Assembly: GCA_004764695.1 (NCBI GenBank)
Contig: SMSO01000004.1
Span: forward strand, 2,197,501 to 2,261,500
Reading direction: 5' to 3'
DNA from: Schizochytrium sp. TIO01
Taxonomy: Eukaryota; Sar; Bigyra; Thraustochytrida; Thraustochytriidae
DNA length: 64,000 nucleotides
The number at the start of each line of letters is the position of its first letter. Positions within the stretch are counted from its first letter, which is position 1. Under the pieces are notes generated by a model. The model worked only from the letters and a program-made list of their open reading frames with translations. It did no database searches and was not told the DNA's origin. A program made the translations under genes and the position numbers. Positions 53,768 through 64,000 of the stretch are shown piece by piece.

Positions 53768-56700
53768 AAACTTGTGTTTTCAAAAACTAGTTTTCACGAG
53801 CGCTAGATGGGCGGTAGTGGATAGTAGGAATACAAGAGGCGCTTAGACTGTTGTTGTTATTTGTTTTAATAGAGATAAAATTTTACTCTATGATAATAAA
53901 TGAAGAAGAATCGGTATGAGAAAGGGAATAGAGCAATGCAGGCGGAACTTCAGCTGTACTACCACAGGGTACCTACTATTACTATCACCTGTTTTGCAAA
54001 CTCACTCACTCCATCTCTCAATCAGTCGAAGCTTACTTCCTTCTCCATCTTTGCTTGGCAAAGTTGCAAGTTACAAGGCAGACGTCACTACCTAGGTGGC
54101 AACCTTCCATTACGATTGGCAGCGCCATGGAGCTGTCATGAGCCATCATGGAGGGACAGCACTCCAGCCACTCTGCAGTGATCCACGCGGGTCCCATTTG
54201 ACAGATTATTCGAAGACCATGAATCGCTATCGATTCCTCGTGTTTACTATGGGCAATGCTCTAGGCTGGCGAGGGTCGGGACCACAGAGTGACAGATAAT
54301 AAATGGCACGTTGAAGAAGCAGCTGAGAGCGCGCAGTTCGCAGAGCTCATCATGGTTGCATGTTCTTAGATTATATCTGACATCGGTGATGTTGCGCAGG
54401 GTATCGACACCAACGTCTCCGAGGAATTGTGATGATGGTGACGCCGATCAAGCCGAAAAGGCCGAAGCCGGAACATGAAGAGGGGACAGACAGCCTCTTG
54501 ATTCCTGAAACACTTGCTGACCTCTATATTGCTCGCCATTGCGCGCAAACAACTGCTTCAAGGTAGGTAGCTGGGTAGAAAATCTAAATGTTAGGGCATA
54601 GCCAGCTAAGAAGGTTGGCAGTATTTTCCTCGAACGATGCTCGACCGCAACATTGTCGCTGATTAAAGCGTGTGCCATGAACAAATGCAACTCTAGTATA
54701 AGGATAAAAACGATTTTGGAATGCAAATGGCACTTGATGGCACAACTCTTGTCATTGAGACTTGCTCCGAATTAAATTATGCAGTACCTAGTACTGTGGC
54801 CTGAAAGCGACAAGATGATCACGTTCTGGGCATCTCTTCAGATGTCTATCATATGATGGTCATAAAAGAGGATTGCGAGCGTAGGAGCTGTGCGAATTCT
54901 TGTGCTTCATCGTTAAGAAAAAAACAAATGGAGAATCAAAATTTGCATTCCACAGAAGTCAAATAATCACCATGATGTACTTTGTGTAGCTAGCTACTGA
55001 CTTGCACGGGCAACACATATCTTATTTAAAATGTAACGTTATGTTTGATGAACTCGCAGCACATTTGTCGGCTAATCTCTATTTCGACACATTGCAATAC
55101 CCATAGTTTCTGGCAAAGCGCATGCTTTGGTAAGTTCGAATTGTATACCACCTAGCCTACTTATAGCATCTAATTGTATCCATAGCGTACAACGTAGCTG
55201 TTAGTAGGTAGTCGTTATAATGATGTTAGAGGCCTAAGACTCTGAGAACGTGATGACATCAGCAACATTGATGTTCAACTGCCCCAATGTAGGGTCACCT
55301 GTTGCTTAACCTTTGTTTTCTTCAGCAGGGCTTTCCAAAAAGAAAGAAAGAAAAGTGATTCACGATTGTGAGCATCACAGTTAACTTTTCTTTTTAAATG
55401 AAGCTCTCATTGGTCGCACACACATGCTCCGAATGCGTGAGAGAGGCAAGTTGCCCCGACTTCGTTGCTTTTAAGAAAATCATCTCCTTAATAGAAACTA
55501 AATCAATCTAAATAAGCATCACCCAATGGAGGATGGCAGTAGTACCTAGTTACAGCAACGATCGACAGGGAAGCAGGAGAAGTGGCGCATCATTCTAAAA
55601 GCCTTAGTAGATAGAGTAGAGTACCTGCAGTTTAGAAAGTAAAAATCGGGTTCATTGTTTGCCGTTCATGCTGTCGCAGAATGAGAATTATCGAATCTAT
55701 AAAACAATCCCACAGCCCCTTTTAAATCCCACTTGCTTCTGGCTAATGACAATTGTATTTAACAGAGTTGTCTTTCGAAAGCTTTGTCTGAGTGAGCTGA
55801 TAGACAGCAACGCACTATTGACCTTCGTTATGTGTGCCAACGAACGAAGCACGGACTACGGATTCCGCAGCAGCGAACTTGTTGCTTCGGTGAGATCGTT
55901 AACAAAAAGACTTATAAAACGCCCAAGCGAAATAAACTGGAAGACGTTCGCACATCGGTACAGCGTTGAAGGCTCAATGAGATCCGTTTATTGCTTGTCG
56001 CTCGCGACAAGGTCCTTCAACTTCAAAAAAAAATGTCCTTTTTTTCTAGCTTTCTTTAATTCCTTTTTACATAAAGAATTCTGACCCAGGACCACAACTG
56101 TGTCTAACAATTGTGCCCAAACTTGTCGCAGCCAGCTTCTTTTCAACCTCCCGTCATCACAGGATCTGCGCAGAGCATCTAAACCACCACCGCAGTTGTC
56201 ATTCGTATTTTGTCCCAACGAGGTACGCGCCCCAAAGCTTCCGGACATCAACAGCACAACAGCATACACCATATTTACACATCAAAGCAGCGAGAGCTTT
56301 GTATATATTATCGCTGTTCCTTCGATTCATGGCTGTGTTTTTATGCTTGAATTTCGGTGTGAAGCAACGTATATTCGTCATTCATTCGCCGCATCAAAAG
56401 TATAAGATGTTGCTACTGCTGATACTAAACCAGGATAAACGACATCAACGGCCGCCGAAGTCACATATGACAGGGACAAAATATCATAGTCTCCTCCACT
56501 AAACGCAAATCTGCGCAACGCAAATTGGAAAAACATCACCAATTCTTCGTGCTGACGCTATTTTGAATTTCCTTTTTTTGTCGATAATCTTTTACTTTTG
56601 CAAGTCTTTCACTTTTCTTTTTAAAGTTAAAAATATAAAAGTAATTCTAAAATAAAAATAAAAATATTTTTCTTTTCAAAAGGTACTGATAAAAAAAGTA

Positions 56701-58307
56701 TGTATTATTATAAAGTATAGGTAATCATAGTGCTTTCTATTCTTTAAAACTTAAAGAAAAGAAAACAGGAAAAGAAGTTTCACTAATAAAACAAATAAAA
56801 GGGAAGAAACATAGGTAGGTACGTAGGCTAATTGGGACATCACCACACACTAAAACTTTTCGCGAGAAATCTCGCATGGCGGGTTGCGCAGTCTGCAACG
56901 TCGATGACGTCTTTCGAGACACTAACGTCACTCGGAGCAGCGACCAATCATTCAAACTCATTCACTCCTTTATTCGTGGCGGCGAGGTTCTCGAGAAAAC
57001 CCGCGCAAACTTCAAGCAAGGCATGCATGGCCTTCTAAAGGGCCCATGCTCAGCCAGAAAAGTCTTTCTCGAGCACCTTCTTTATCCATGAGGTGACTCC
57101 TTCTTCTTCTTCTTCTCCTTCTTGGACTCGCCTGAAGTTGCCCTTTTCCACGCAGTTCTATCTGCAGAACCCTTCGGCCCAGCACCGCTAGAACCCCACC
57201 TACCCACAAGCATAGGAATCCCACCTAGAACATCTGGCACCTTCTCAGGAGCCCTGTTTGAGCGTAGAAAACGGCAGCAAAAGCTGTGGCATTTGAAAAC
57301 AACTTGAAGAAGGCAAATAAAGACGCGAGGAGACATAGTGTGGCCTTAAAGGCGGGGCTAACCCTCCTTATTGTGCGAGCTTTCCCTTTCGCCACGCTCT
57401 CTGATGAAGGGACATAAGGAAAGTGACCCACCGAAGGCACGAACGTCAGCATCTGCCGAGCAAAGCCCGATGTCCTCCTCTGCCCCTCATCATGAAGCCG
57501 TTCCCTTTGCTTATTCTGTTATGACGTTCTGCACTGAGGGGCTACAGTATGATCTTACTGAACGTCGGGGTAACCTTTCGAAATACTCTCCGTAATGAAC
57601 CCCCAATTGTTCCCGTGCTGAAAGCCAGGTCACAGGTAGAAGGGGGTATGGAAGACACTTAGTGCGGTGACGTCGCTCTCGGTACTTCTTTTGGAGAAAC
57701 CCCGACCTCTTACGCACTTTGCCTTCCCTGTTTGTCTCTTTCTTTTAAGTCTCTCTATAAAGTCATTTGTTTTCTTCTTTTTTTTAAATGAAAAGTTTTG
57801 TTTTGGTTTAATTTTTAAATATATTTTTAAATATATTTTTTTTTAATAAAGAGGTTTCATTCTTTCTTTTCTTCTAAAGTTATCGTCGTCCATGATGATC
57901 GTCACGATCATTATCGCCCTCTTCTTCTGCTTCTTCCGCCTCTTGCTTGCTTGAGGACCAGCCTCATCGAGAAGTACCACACCGCGGGCCATATCGTGCA
58001 CCCCATATCTTCAGAAAGGAGCGTTGAGCTCCATATGAGTACGCGAGAACCGTGAAAACCCCAGTACGCAGCAAACTCGAGAGGAGGAAAACAAGAATGC
58101 TCTGGAGTCGGCAAGAGAGAAACCGGCTAAGTAAGCTTTCTCTGTGTGTCTTCTTTTGCTTTGGCTGGATTCGCCACTAACCAGATACAGTCAGTCAGTC
58201 AGTCAACCCACTCTTTGCTGCACATTGGAGGAGTTGATCGATGCAGAAGCTTTGAACAACAGGCGCAGCCAACCAACCAGTCCCAAAGAAAGAGAGAACG
58301 AAGGAAC

Positions 58308-58309
58308 AA

Positions 58310-58389
<80 letters not shown>

Positions 58390-58390
58390 A
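58308..58390. repeat. Long (AAAG)n repeat
   Basis: About eighteen AAAG units followed by a short GA run. The tract is all purine on the + strand and reads as a KERKKE peptide in all forward frames. Confidence 0.9.
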
Positions 58391-58821
58391 AGCAGCGGCT
58401 TTCTCTCCTGCTCCTTTTCTCGAGGCCGAGGACCTCAGCGGAGGCTGGCTGTAGGCTCCGACTACCTTCCGCTTAGGCAGTGCTGAGTCCGTGCCTCGAG
58501 GCGAAGCCTTTGGTCGGTCTCGCTGAGCTATTCCTTCGCTCATTCATTCGCTTAGTCACGAGTTCATGCAATCAATCAATCGATCAATCAATTTGTTTAT
58601 TTATTCATGCGATTGATGATTGATTCGTTCTTTCGTTCGTACGTCCGCTCGCTATTTGTTTCTTTGGTTGGTGGTGACACGAGCAAACTCCCAGACCATC
58701 ATGGTCTCCTCCGCTTCCATGACAGCGATGCGGACAGGAGTTAGGCATATCATATATTCCCACTCCCTCACTCTTCCTATGCACTCCGGGTCTGCGAGGA
58801 ATGCGGCGTAGTGTACCAATG

Positions 58822-58898
58822 AGATGCTGGTGATGCTGATGATGCTGATGATGACAATGATGATGATGATGATATGATGATGACAATGATGAAGATGG
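58822..58898. repeat. Imperfect (GAT)n repeat
   Basis: GAT/GCT/GAC triplets over about 77 bp. The minus strand reads as poly-His or poly-Ile, a shadow of the repeat. Confidence 0.85.
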
Positions 58899-58970
58899 TG
58901 GTGTCTGTCTGACATTGTTCACTACGGGAGTGAGTGAAACAAACTTGAAAGTTGAAAGTTGAAAATTGAC

Positions 58971-59021
<51 letters not shown>

Positions 59022-59023
59022 AA
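58971..59023. repeat. (AAAG)n repeat
   Basis: About thirteen perfect AAAG units, preceded by three GTTGAAA-like words (about 58,945-58,968). Confidence 0.9.
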
Positions 59024-59951
59024 TGTCAGCACTAGAAAGAAGTAAAAAGTGTTTGCAAATGGTAGTTTCCAACATGACACCTCCGTCTCTCTTTCTGCGG
59101 CTTAGCCCATATTGCGCATGGAGACTGGGCCGGGGAGTCCCGCCCGTGGCGCCGTTTTGTCTTTCGTTTGAAGATTTCCTCGACATTTCTTCGCATCGGT
59201 GACGAGAGGAGGTGTGTAGAGGAGTCCTAAAGGCCTTAGGCCTTGGCAATTGTTTTAAAAAGAGTTTTTAATGTTTTAAAGATTCACTCATTTGGAAAGT
59301 AACTTTTTAGGGAAATACGCTGAGGCCTTTTCTTTTTCTTTTCTTTTCTTTTCAAAACTTTGTTCGCGCAAATCCATACTATCGTAACATAACTAACGTT
59401 GAGGTGAGGGCTTCGAAGAAGCGCTCTGAGGCGGAGACTCCGAGCAGGCGAGTCCACAGCTTCCCTCGCTCCGAGGACAAGGACGTTTTTGTAGGTTTTC
59501 CTTCGGTGCCAAGACTTTTCCCAAGCAGTCCGTTGGGAACGAACTAACTTCAGGAGAGTCAGCTGACTTGAACGAATCCTCCTTCACGGCATTACACTCG
59601 CTCCATCCTACACTTATAAAAACTATACTTTCCTCCACACAAGTCACGAGACACGGGACACAAGAAAGGCGTCTTCTTCTTCCTCTGCCATTCGAGAAAT
59701 GGCGTCTTTGCTGATTCATTTTTCGATGAGATGATGCTCGGGGTCCTTCGTCGTCAACTCCACTGCAACAGAAGCCGTATTATCAATTCGTAAATCGGGA
59801 CTCGTGACAGACGGCCGCGCTTAAATGCTTAACAGACTGGCCGCTCTTATCTGAACTTGTGATTTGCGGCGGAAGAGCATGCGGTCGACCTTGATGACAC
59901 GAAAATGCACATTTTGAAAGGCCGCCAACACGAACGAATACACCCTCAATA

Positions 59952-60013
59952 AAAACAAACAAACAAACAAACAAACAAACAAACAAACAAACAAACAAAC
60001 AAACAAACAAACA
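59952..60013. repeat. (AAAC)n repeat
   Basis: About fifteen perfect AAAC units. The minus strand reads as a repeating CLFV peptide and is not a gene. Confidence 0.9.
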
Positions 60014-61039
60014 TAACATGATACCTGCACAGAGTACGTAGTGCCTAACTAGATTCTCCTATAACTATCGTGCGTGGTCCTCGCGTAAGACCTGTGGCTC
60101 TTCTCACGGTGAGTCGAGAGCGGTGCGGCATTCGAATTGCGGGAACTGATCGATGCCTCGTGAAGAAGTATCATGGAGTTGTACTGATTGGTTGATGCGC
60201 AGCTCTGGCCGTGATGGCCGCCATTTGCTTGTGCGAGTTCCAGCCATGACCGACCTTTTTAATCGTCGGGAAGGCGGAGCCCGACGGAAGGATGCAGTTT
60301 GGCTTTTCGAGATGGCCGCCGTTTCGATGGATTCTTACGAAGGTGCACGCATCTTCTTCTTCTCTGGCGATAGGCTCACTCTCAATTTGGTTGGTTTCGC
60401 ACCGCAAGTGCAGGGGTCAATTTTCGGCGCACAACCACCAAAGACCTCCTTGGCTGGCGCAGGCTCGCGACGAACGAATGATGATATGTCGCGGCGACAC
60501 CGTCGCAGCGGCAGAAGGCTTCGCGGAGCCTGTTCTGCAGCTCTCGAAGAAGGCCCAAGTGGCCAGAAGCGGGAAAACACAGGTGTGCTTCTTTCCTGTA
60601 ATCTCACGCATGGCAAAGCCCTGAACTTCTTCTTTGTTTATTTACTCATCTTATCCCACTATTTGTTTTGCTTCTTCGTTTCTTCACTTTCTTTCTTTTC
60701 TTCTTTAAATAATTGATAGTTTAGTTGAAGAGAAAAGAAAGAGCAAAGCGCATATTTTCATTTTTACTTTCTTTCCACGATGGTCGTCAAGTAATAAGGA
60801 GGCAATATGGCGATGATGTGCTTGCGGGACAGGCGGCGGGAGTACCTAGGCCGCTGCTACTGAAGAAGTAGCAGGCGCCGCAGATGCTGCTTAGGTACGC
60901 GTGCCCTCGCACCGTTCCGCGTGTGCTCGCACTCTGCTCTTGTTTGTTGCGGCTTCCACGAAGTTCTGCGCAGCGCAACGAAGTCAGCAGAGCAGTCGGC
61001 GCCATCTGTCGTCGTGGGATGCAACAGATCGCTCGATCA

Positions 61040-61097
61040 ATCAGTCAGGCAGGCAGGCAGGCAGTCAATCAGTCAATCAGTCAATCAGTCAATCAGC
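61040..61097. repeat. (GGCA)n and (GTCAATCA)n repeat
   Basis: Four GGCA-type units run into about four copies of an eight-base GTCAATCA unit. Confidence 0.85.
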
Positions 61098-61153
61098 CGA
61101 TAGTTCGACAGTTCAGTTCGTTCGTTCTTGTCAGCTTTTCTCACGTTGGTTTT

Positions 61154-61164
61154 CAATCAATCAG

Positions 61165-61203
<39 letters not shown>
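61154..61203. repeat. (AATC)n repeat
   Basis: About eleven AATC units with one CAGCC interruption near the start. Confidence 0.9.
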
Positions 61204-61274
61204 GCTCTTTGCAAAGAAGGAGAGCTTCGATTGAAGAAGGAAGGAACAGGGAAATTTATGAGTGCATGAGTGCG

Positions 61275-61447
61275 TGAATAAATGAATGAATAAATGAATA
61301 TAAATGAATGAATAAATGAATGAATAAATGAATGAATAAATGAATGAATAAATGAATGAATGAATAAATGAATGAATAAATGAATGAATGAATGAATAAA
61401 TGAATGAATAAATGAATGAATAAATGAATGAATGAATGAATGAATGA
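61275..61447. repeat. AATG/AATA higher-order tetranucleotide array
   Basis: A 173-bp array of four-base units in which AATA alternates with two or more AATG units. The commonest period is therefore 12 bp (AATGAATGAATA). A variant TATA-containing unit lies near 61,298. The last 20 bp are pure AATG. The minus-strand frame reads as repeating SFIY/SFIH. Confidence 0.9.
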
Positions 61448-61815
61448 GTTAGTGAGTAAATGAGACAGTGAACATGCACTGGAGACGGACCGAGACTGAG
61501 TGGTTGCGCTGCATTATCCACCGCATCAGAGTCCACCGGAGTTGCCGCCTCCAAGCGACCCGAGGCCGCTGCGCGAGCCCCAGTTTGCGAGGGCCTCGCT
61601 CAGCCTGCGGAAGGTATTCATTCACCTCCATCGCACCACGTTCATATCTGCCTCCAAAAAAGTCAATCTTTTCATCGACGCCAAAGCAGAGAGAAATTGA
61701 CGACGATAGGAAACAAAACAAAGAGCGCCGCACACTCCTAGCGTTTCTTAAGTGGTCTTAGCGACGGGCAGAGAGATACGTCATCATCTCATTCGTCGAT
61801 CGATCCCGAATCGAC

Positions 61816-61852
61816 TCGAATTTGAATTTGAATTCGAATTTGAATTCGAGCT
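61816..61852. repeat. GAATTT/GAATTC hexamer repeat
   Basis: About six units of a hexamer alternating GAATTT and GAATTC, so the array is partly self-complementary and rich in EcoRI-type palindromes. Confidence 0.8.
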
Positions 61853-62677
61853 GACGAGGAATGAAGGACTCAGGATGGCGAGCGAAGCCATCGCGAAGGG
61901 AGCGAGAGGCTTTGACGAGGCGAGAAGATGGCTGACGCTGGAGGAGGCCACTGCGTCAGCGCATGGCCTCTCAGGAGCGAGCGATGATCCACTCGTCACG
62001 CTCTGACTGAGGCTGCCATTCAATCAATCAATCATCTAATCAAACATTCAATCAATTACTTACTTCCTTACGCTCCTTCTTCCTGAAGCCGCGTTTGCCG
62101 ATGTCTGCTCATGCGGAGATGGGAATGGAAGGTAGCAGGGTGGTTAAGGAAAACACCACGGCTTTGTAAATTGTTGTTTTGTTTTCTTTGTTTCAAATTT
62201 GTTTTAAATAAGTTTGTCTGTTTCAAATTTGTTTTCTTTGTTTTGTTTTGTTTTGTTTTCTTTGTGAAAGCAAAGTATTTTGCGGCTGCTTGACGTGAGG
62301 ATTGAAAGAAGACGAAGTCGGGTGCATCGCAAGGAATCGCCAGAGCTAAGCAAGGCCTTCTGCAAGGCTGCGTGATATGGGCAGCGCTTTCAGGAGGGGG
62401 AGAGGGAGGAGGACAGCCATAAACTTTGCTCTACGGCGACGCTTCAAGTTGGAGCTGAGGCCTGTGTATCAAGAGCGGCGCTTGTGCGAGTACGTAGTTG
62501 ACTTGTCTTTTCCAGCGCTGGGCTGAAGAAAACAAAATTCACGTTTTCGAAGACTTTTTTTTTTTTTTTTTTTTTAAAATTTAAATAAAGAATAACAAAA
62601 CAAAGCATTCGTCGAATAAAAGGAAAAGTGAAAAGTAATTTTCATGAAACCTGTTACTGTAGTAGAAAAGGGTTTTC

Positions 62678-62729
62678 AAAAGAAAAGAAAAGAAAAGAAA
62701 AGAAAAGAAAAGAAAAGAAAGAAAGAAAG
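62678..62729. repeat. (AAAAG)n then (AAAG)n repeat
   Basis: About eight AAAAG units passing into three AAAG units. A 21-base T homopolymer lies upstream at about 62,555-62,575. Confidence 0.9.
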
Positions 62730-63146
62730 GAGGCGGGAAAAAGTGTTCCCGAAATTCAGAATTCCTTATTTCCAAAACACCTCCCATCATCACACCCGCT
62801 AGCGCCCCCTACCTTTTCGGGTAGCAATCTTAGTCGCAGATTACAGAGAAGCGAGCGATTTGCAAAAGTAAAGTTTTCTCTCTGCCTACCTATAATTTGA
62901 AAGTTGCAAGAGAGGAATTTAAAAATAAACTTAGAAGTAGTAGTAGTAGTAGTAGTAAGGAAGAACTTCTAACCAAAGTAGTTGGTACCGAGTGCTATAG
63001 CGATAGCGTAAATAGCATCCTCCAAAGAATTCGAAGCAGTCAAAGCAAGAGGCTGCAAGCAAACCCGCAACTCGACTCGCTTCGTTGGTCTGCGCGCGCT
63101 AACCCGCTCGCCAGTCCAGCAGTAGCAGCCGCAGCCAACCGCGTTA

Positions 63147-63168
63147 CCCCCCCCCCCCCCCCCCCCCC
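63147..63168. repeat. Poly-C homopolymer, 22 bases, 29 nt upstream of a start codon
   Basis: An uninterrupted run of 22 C between GCGTTA and TCTTCACC. It lies in the probable 5' UTR or core promoter of the PFOR-like gene that starts at 63,198. Confidence 0.9.
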
Positions 63169-63197
63169 TCTTCACCGTCACTTCCCCGCTCGTAACC

Positions 63198-64000
63198 ATG
63201 GGCAAGGGTCAGGGCAAGGGCCAGGGCGAGATGGATGGTCTCCTGCAGCTCGCAGGAGGCCTCCTCGTCGGCGGCTTCGCTCTCTACAAAATGACCAAAG
63301 ACGACTCCAAGAACAACGCCGACGCCAAGGCACAGCAGCAACAGAAGTCTGCCGTCGTTCTGCCAGAGCAAAAGGCCCAGGCGCCCGGCAAGGTGCAGCA
63401 GCAGGCTGAGCCCAAGCAGCAGCTGCAGGCCAACTCTGAGGCCTCCTCCATCTCCAGCGAGGAGTCTGAGGAGTTCTTGCCCAGCTGGATGAGCCGCAAG
63501 GACCCCAAGACTGGCGTTGAGGAGGTCGGCGGTGCCGTCCCACGCACTGAGACCCAGCAGGCCAGTGCCGCTGACACCAGCGCTCGTGCCGTTATGCAGC
63601 TCTCTTCTGCCAAACCACGCCGTTGCTCGCGTAGCCCAGGCTCGCAGCGACGCTGTCTTCGTCTACGCCGCCGCCGGCGAGGCATACCTTGGCAACACTC
63701 TTGACAAGACCGCGTCCGAGGCACAGGTGCTCGAGATGGAGACCCGCCCTGGCGCAGGTGCTGCCGTCGTAGGTGCTGCCGCCGGAGGATCCCGTGTGGC
63801 AGTTCTTGCCACCAGTGCTTCCATCAAGGCTATGCTCCCTAGCCTCTTCGAGATGGCCGCCAAGTCACTCCCCGTGGTCATCCACGTCGCAGCTCTCTCT
63901 GTTGGCGAGGATAGCCTCGCAATCGCACAGGACCTTAGCGAGATCATGGCCGCTCGTGACACTGGAGTCATCATGCTTGCCTCGTCCAAGGCCGAAGAGG
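63198..64000 (+). CDS. PFOR-like protein, probable sulfite reductase alpha (Met10-like) N-terminus; partial, apparent frameshift
   Basis: The start is ATG 63,198 and the gene continues past the window. Residues 1-10 are Gly/Lys/Gln-rich, residues about 13-31 form a hydrophobic helix (LLQLAGGLLVGGFALYKM), and a Q/A/K-rich low-complexity stretch follows. This frame stops at 63,704, but the next frame (+1) takes over without a stop to the window end. It encodes HAVARVAQARSDAVFVY, ETRPGAGAAVVGAAAGG, PVVIHVAALS and LSEIMAARDTG. These are the N-terminal blocks of the PFOR family, arranged as in yeast Met10, which carries the NADPH/FAD functions of sulfite reductase. The switch falls at about 63,612-63,616 in a CAAACC context, where one base fewer would join the frames. 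A sequencing or assembly indel is the simplest explanation; a real pseudogene or an unseen intron is possible. A true PFOR or pyruvate:NADP+ oxidoreductase cannot be excluded from the N-terminus alone. Confidence 0.72.

Larger units (their letters stand above)
52301..63197. other. Second gene desert between the two sulfite reductase genes
   Basis: About 10.9 kb without a supported gene. Microsatellites are dense, notably AAAAG at 52,771-52,797 and 62,678-62,729, CTT at 53,737-53,767, AAAG at 58,308-58,390 and 58,971-59,023, GAT at 58,822-58,898, AAAC at 59,952-60,013, AATC at 61,154-61,203 and AATG/AATA at 61,275-61,447. A stem-loop cluster lies at 53,357-53,470. The longest ATG-initiated frame is 187 codons at 60,153-60,716 (+); its product has no domain and ends in a hydrophobic run encoded by a pyrimidine tract. 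A 60-codon minus-strand frame at 52,978-53,160 begins with a hydrophobic segment, but nothing supports it further. Confidence 0.55.

Noticed and set aside
59783-60030. Repeating CLFV peptide frames on the minus strand
   Set aside because: Translation of the AAAC microsatellite.
60153-60716. 187-codon ATG-initiated frame in the second desert
   Set aside because: No domain, composition follows local base bias, and the hydrophobic C-terminus comes from a pyrimidine tract. Transcript evidence would be needed.
61201-61554. 117-codon minus-strand frame with repeating SFIH/SFIY
   Set aside because: Translation of the AATG/AATA array; a 12-bp period always keeps a frame open in such sequence.

Overview
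This 64 kb window is eukaryotic nuclear DNA from a unicellular or fungus-like organism. It holds at least twelve complete protein genes and one gene cut by the right edge. No rRNA, tRNA, transposon ORF, CRISPR array or prokaryotic operon was recognised by eye. Genes sit on both strands, each with its own flanks, and almost all are single open frames. Only one spliceosomal intron could be shown: 67 nt, GT-AG, in the WDR6-like gene. An intron-poor protist with a fungal-type (Met5/Met10-like) assimilatory sulfite reductase, an animal-like class I aldolase, flagellate-style EF-hand modules and a plant-type wax synthase-like MBOAT fits a stramenopile, possibly a labyrinthulomycete/thraustochytrid. 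That placement is an inference from gene content and was not tested by phylogeny.

Layout: 1-13,888 is a gene desert, dense in microsatellites from about 6.7 kb. From 13.9 to 31.7 kb is a gene-rich block: a four-repeat MYB protein (+), NAD(P)H-hydrate epimerase (-), a cytochrome bc1 assembly chaperone (Cbp3/UQCC1) fused to a WW domain (-), an MBOAT acyltransferase (-), a three-module EF-hand protein (+), a WDR6-like tRNA methylation cofactor (+) and a TLC-like membrane protein (+). From 33.4 to 52.1 kb lie fructose-bisphosphate aldolase (-), a PH-like orphan (+), a THUMPD3-like tRNA methyltransferase (+), a membrane-anchored short-chain dehydrogenase (-) and a 1,761-residue sulfite reductase hemoprotein (-). 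From 52.1 to 63.2 kb is a second microsatellite-rich desert. At 63,198 a PFOR-like gene starts on the + strand and runs off the window; it resembles the N-terminus of Met10, the partner subunit of the sulfite reductase.

Functional links: the large sulfite reductase and the partial gene at the right edge may be the beta and alpha subunits of one enzyme, arranged head to head across 11 kb. WDR6-like and THUMPD3-like proteins both serve tRNA methylation. The epimerase, bc1 chaperone and aldolase are housekeeping metabolism. Sulfite reductase, aldolase, MYB and the right-edge gene have GC-rich, strongly biased codon use, which creates long antisense open frames; the WDR6, EF-hand, TLC-like and MBOAT genes are more AT-rich. 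Codon bias of that kind usually marks high expression, but here that is inferred.

Most interesting points: the Cbp3-WW fusion, the possible linkage of both sulfite reductase subunits, an apparent one-base frameshift just after the start of the second subunit, a cluster of stem-loops at 53.36-53.47 kb with no ORF to explain it, a perfect 10-bp stem-loop downstream of the MYB gene, and nested inverted repeats upstream of the aldolase.
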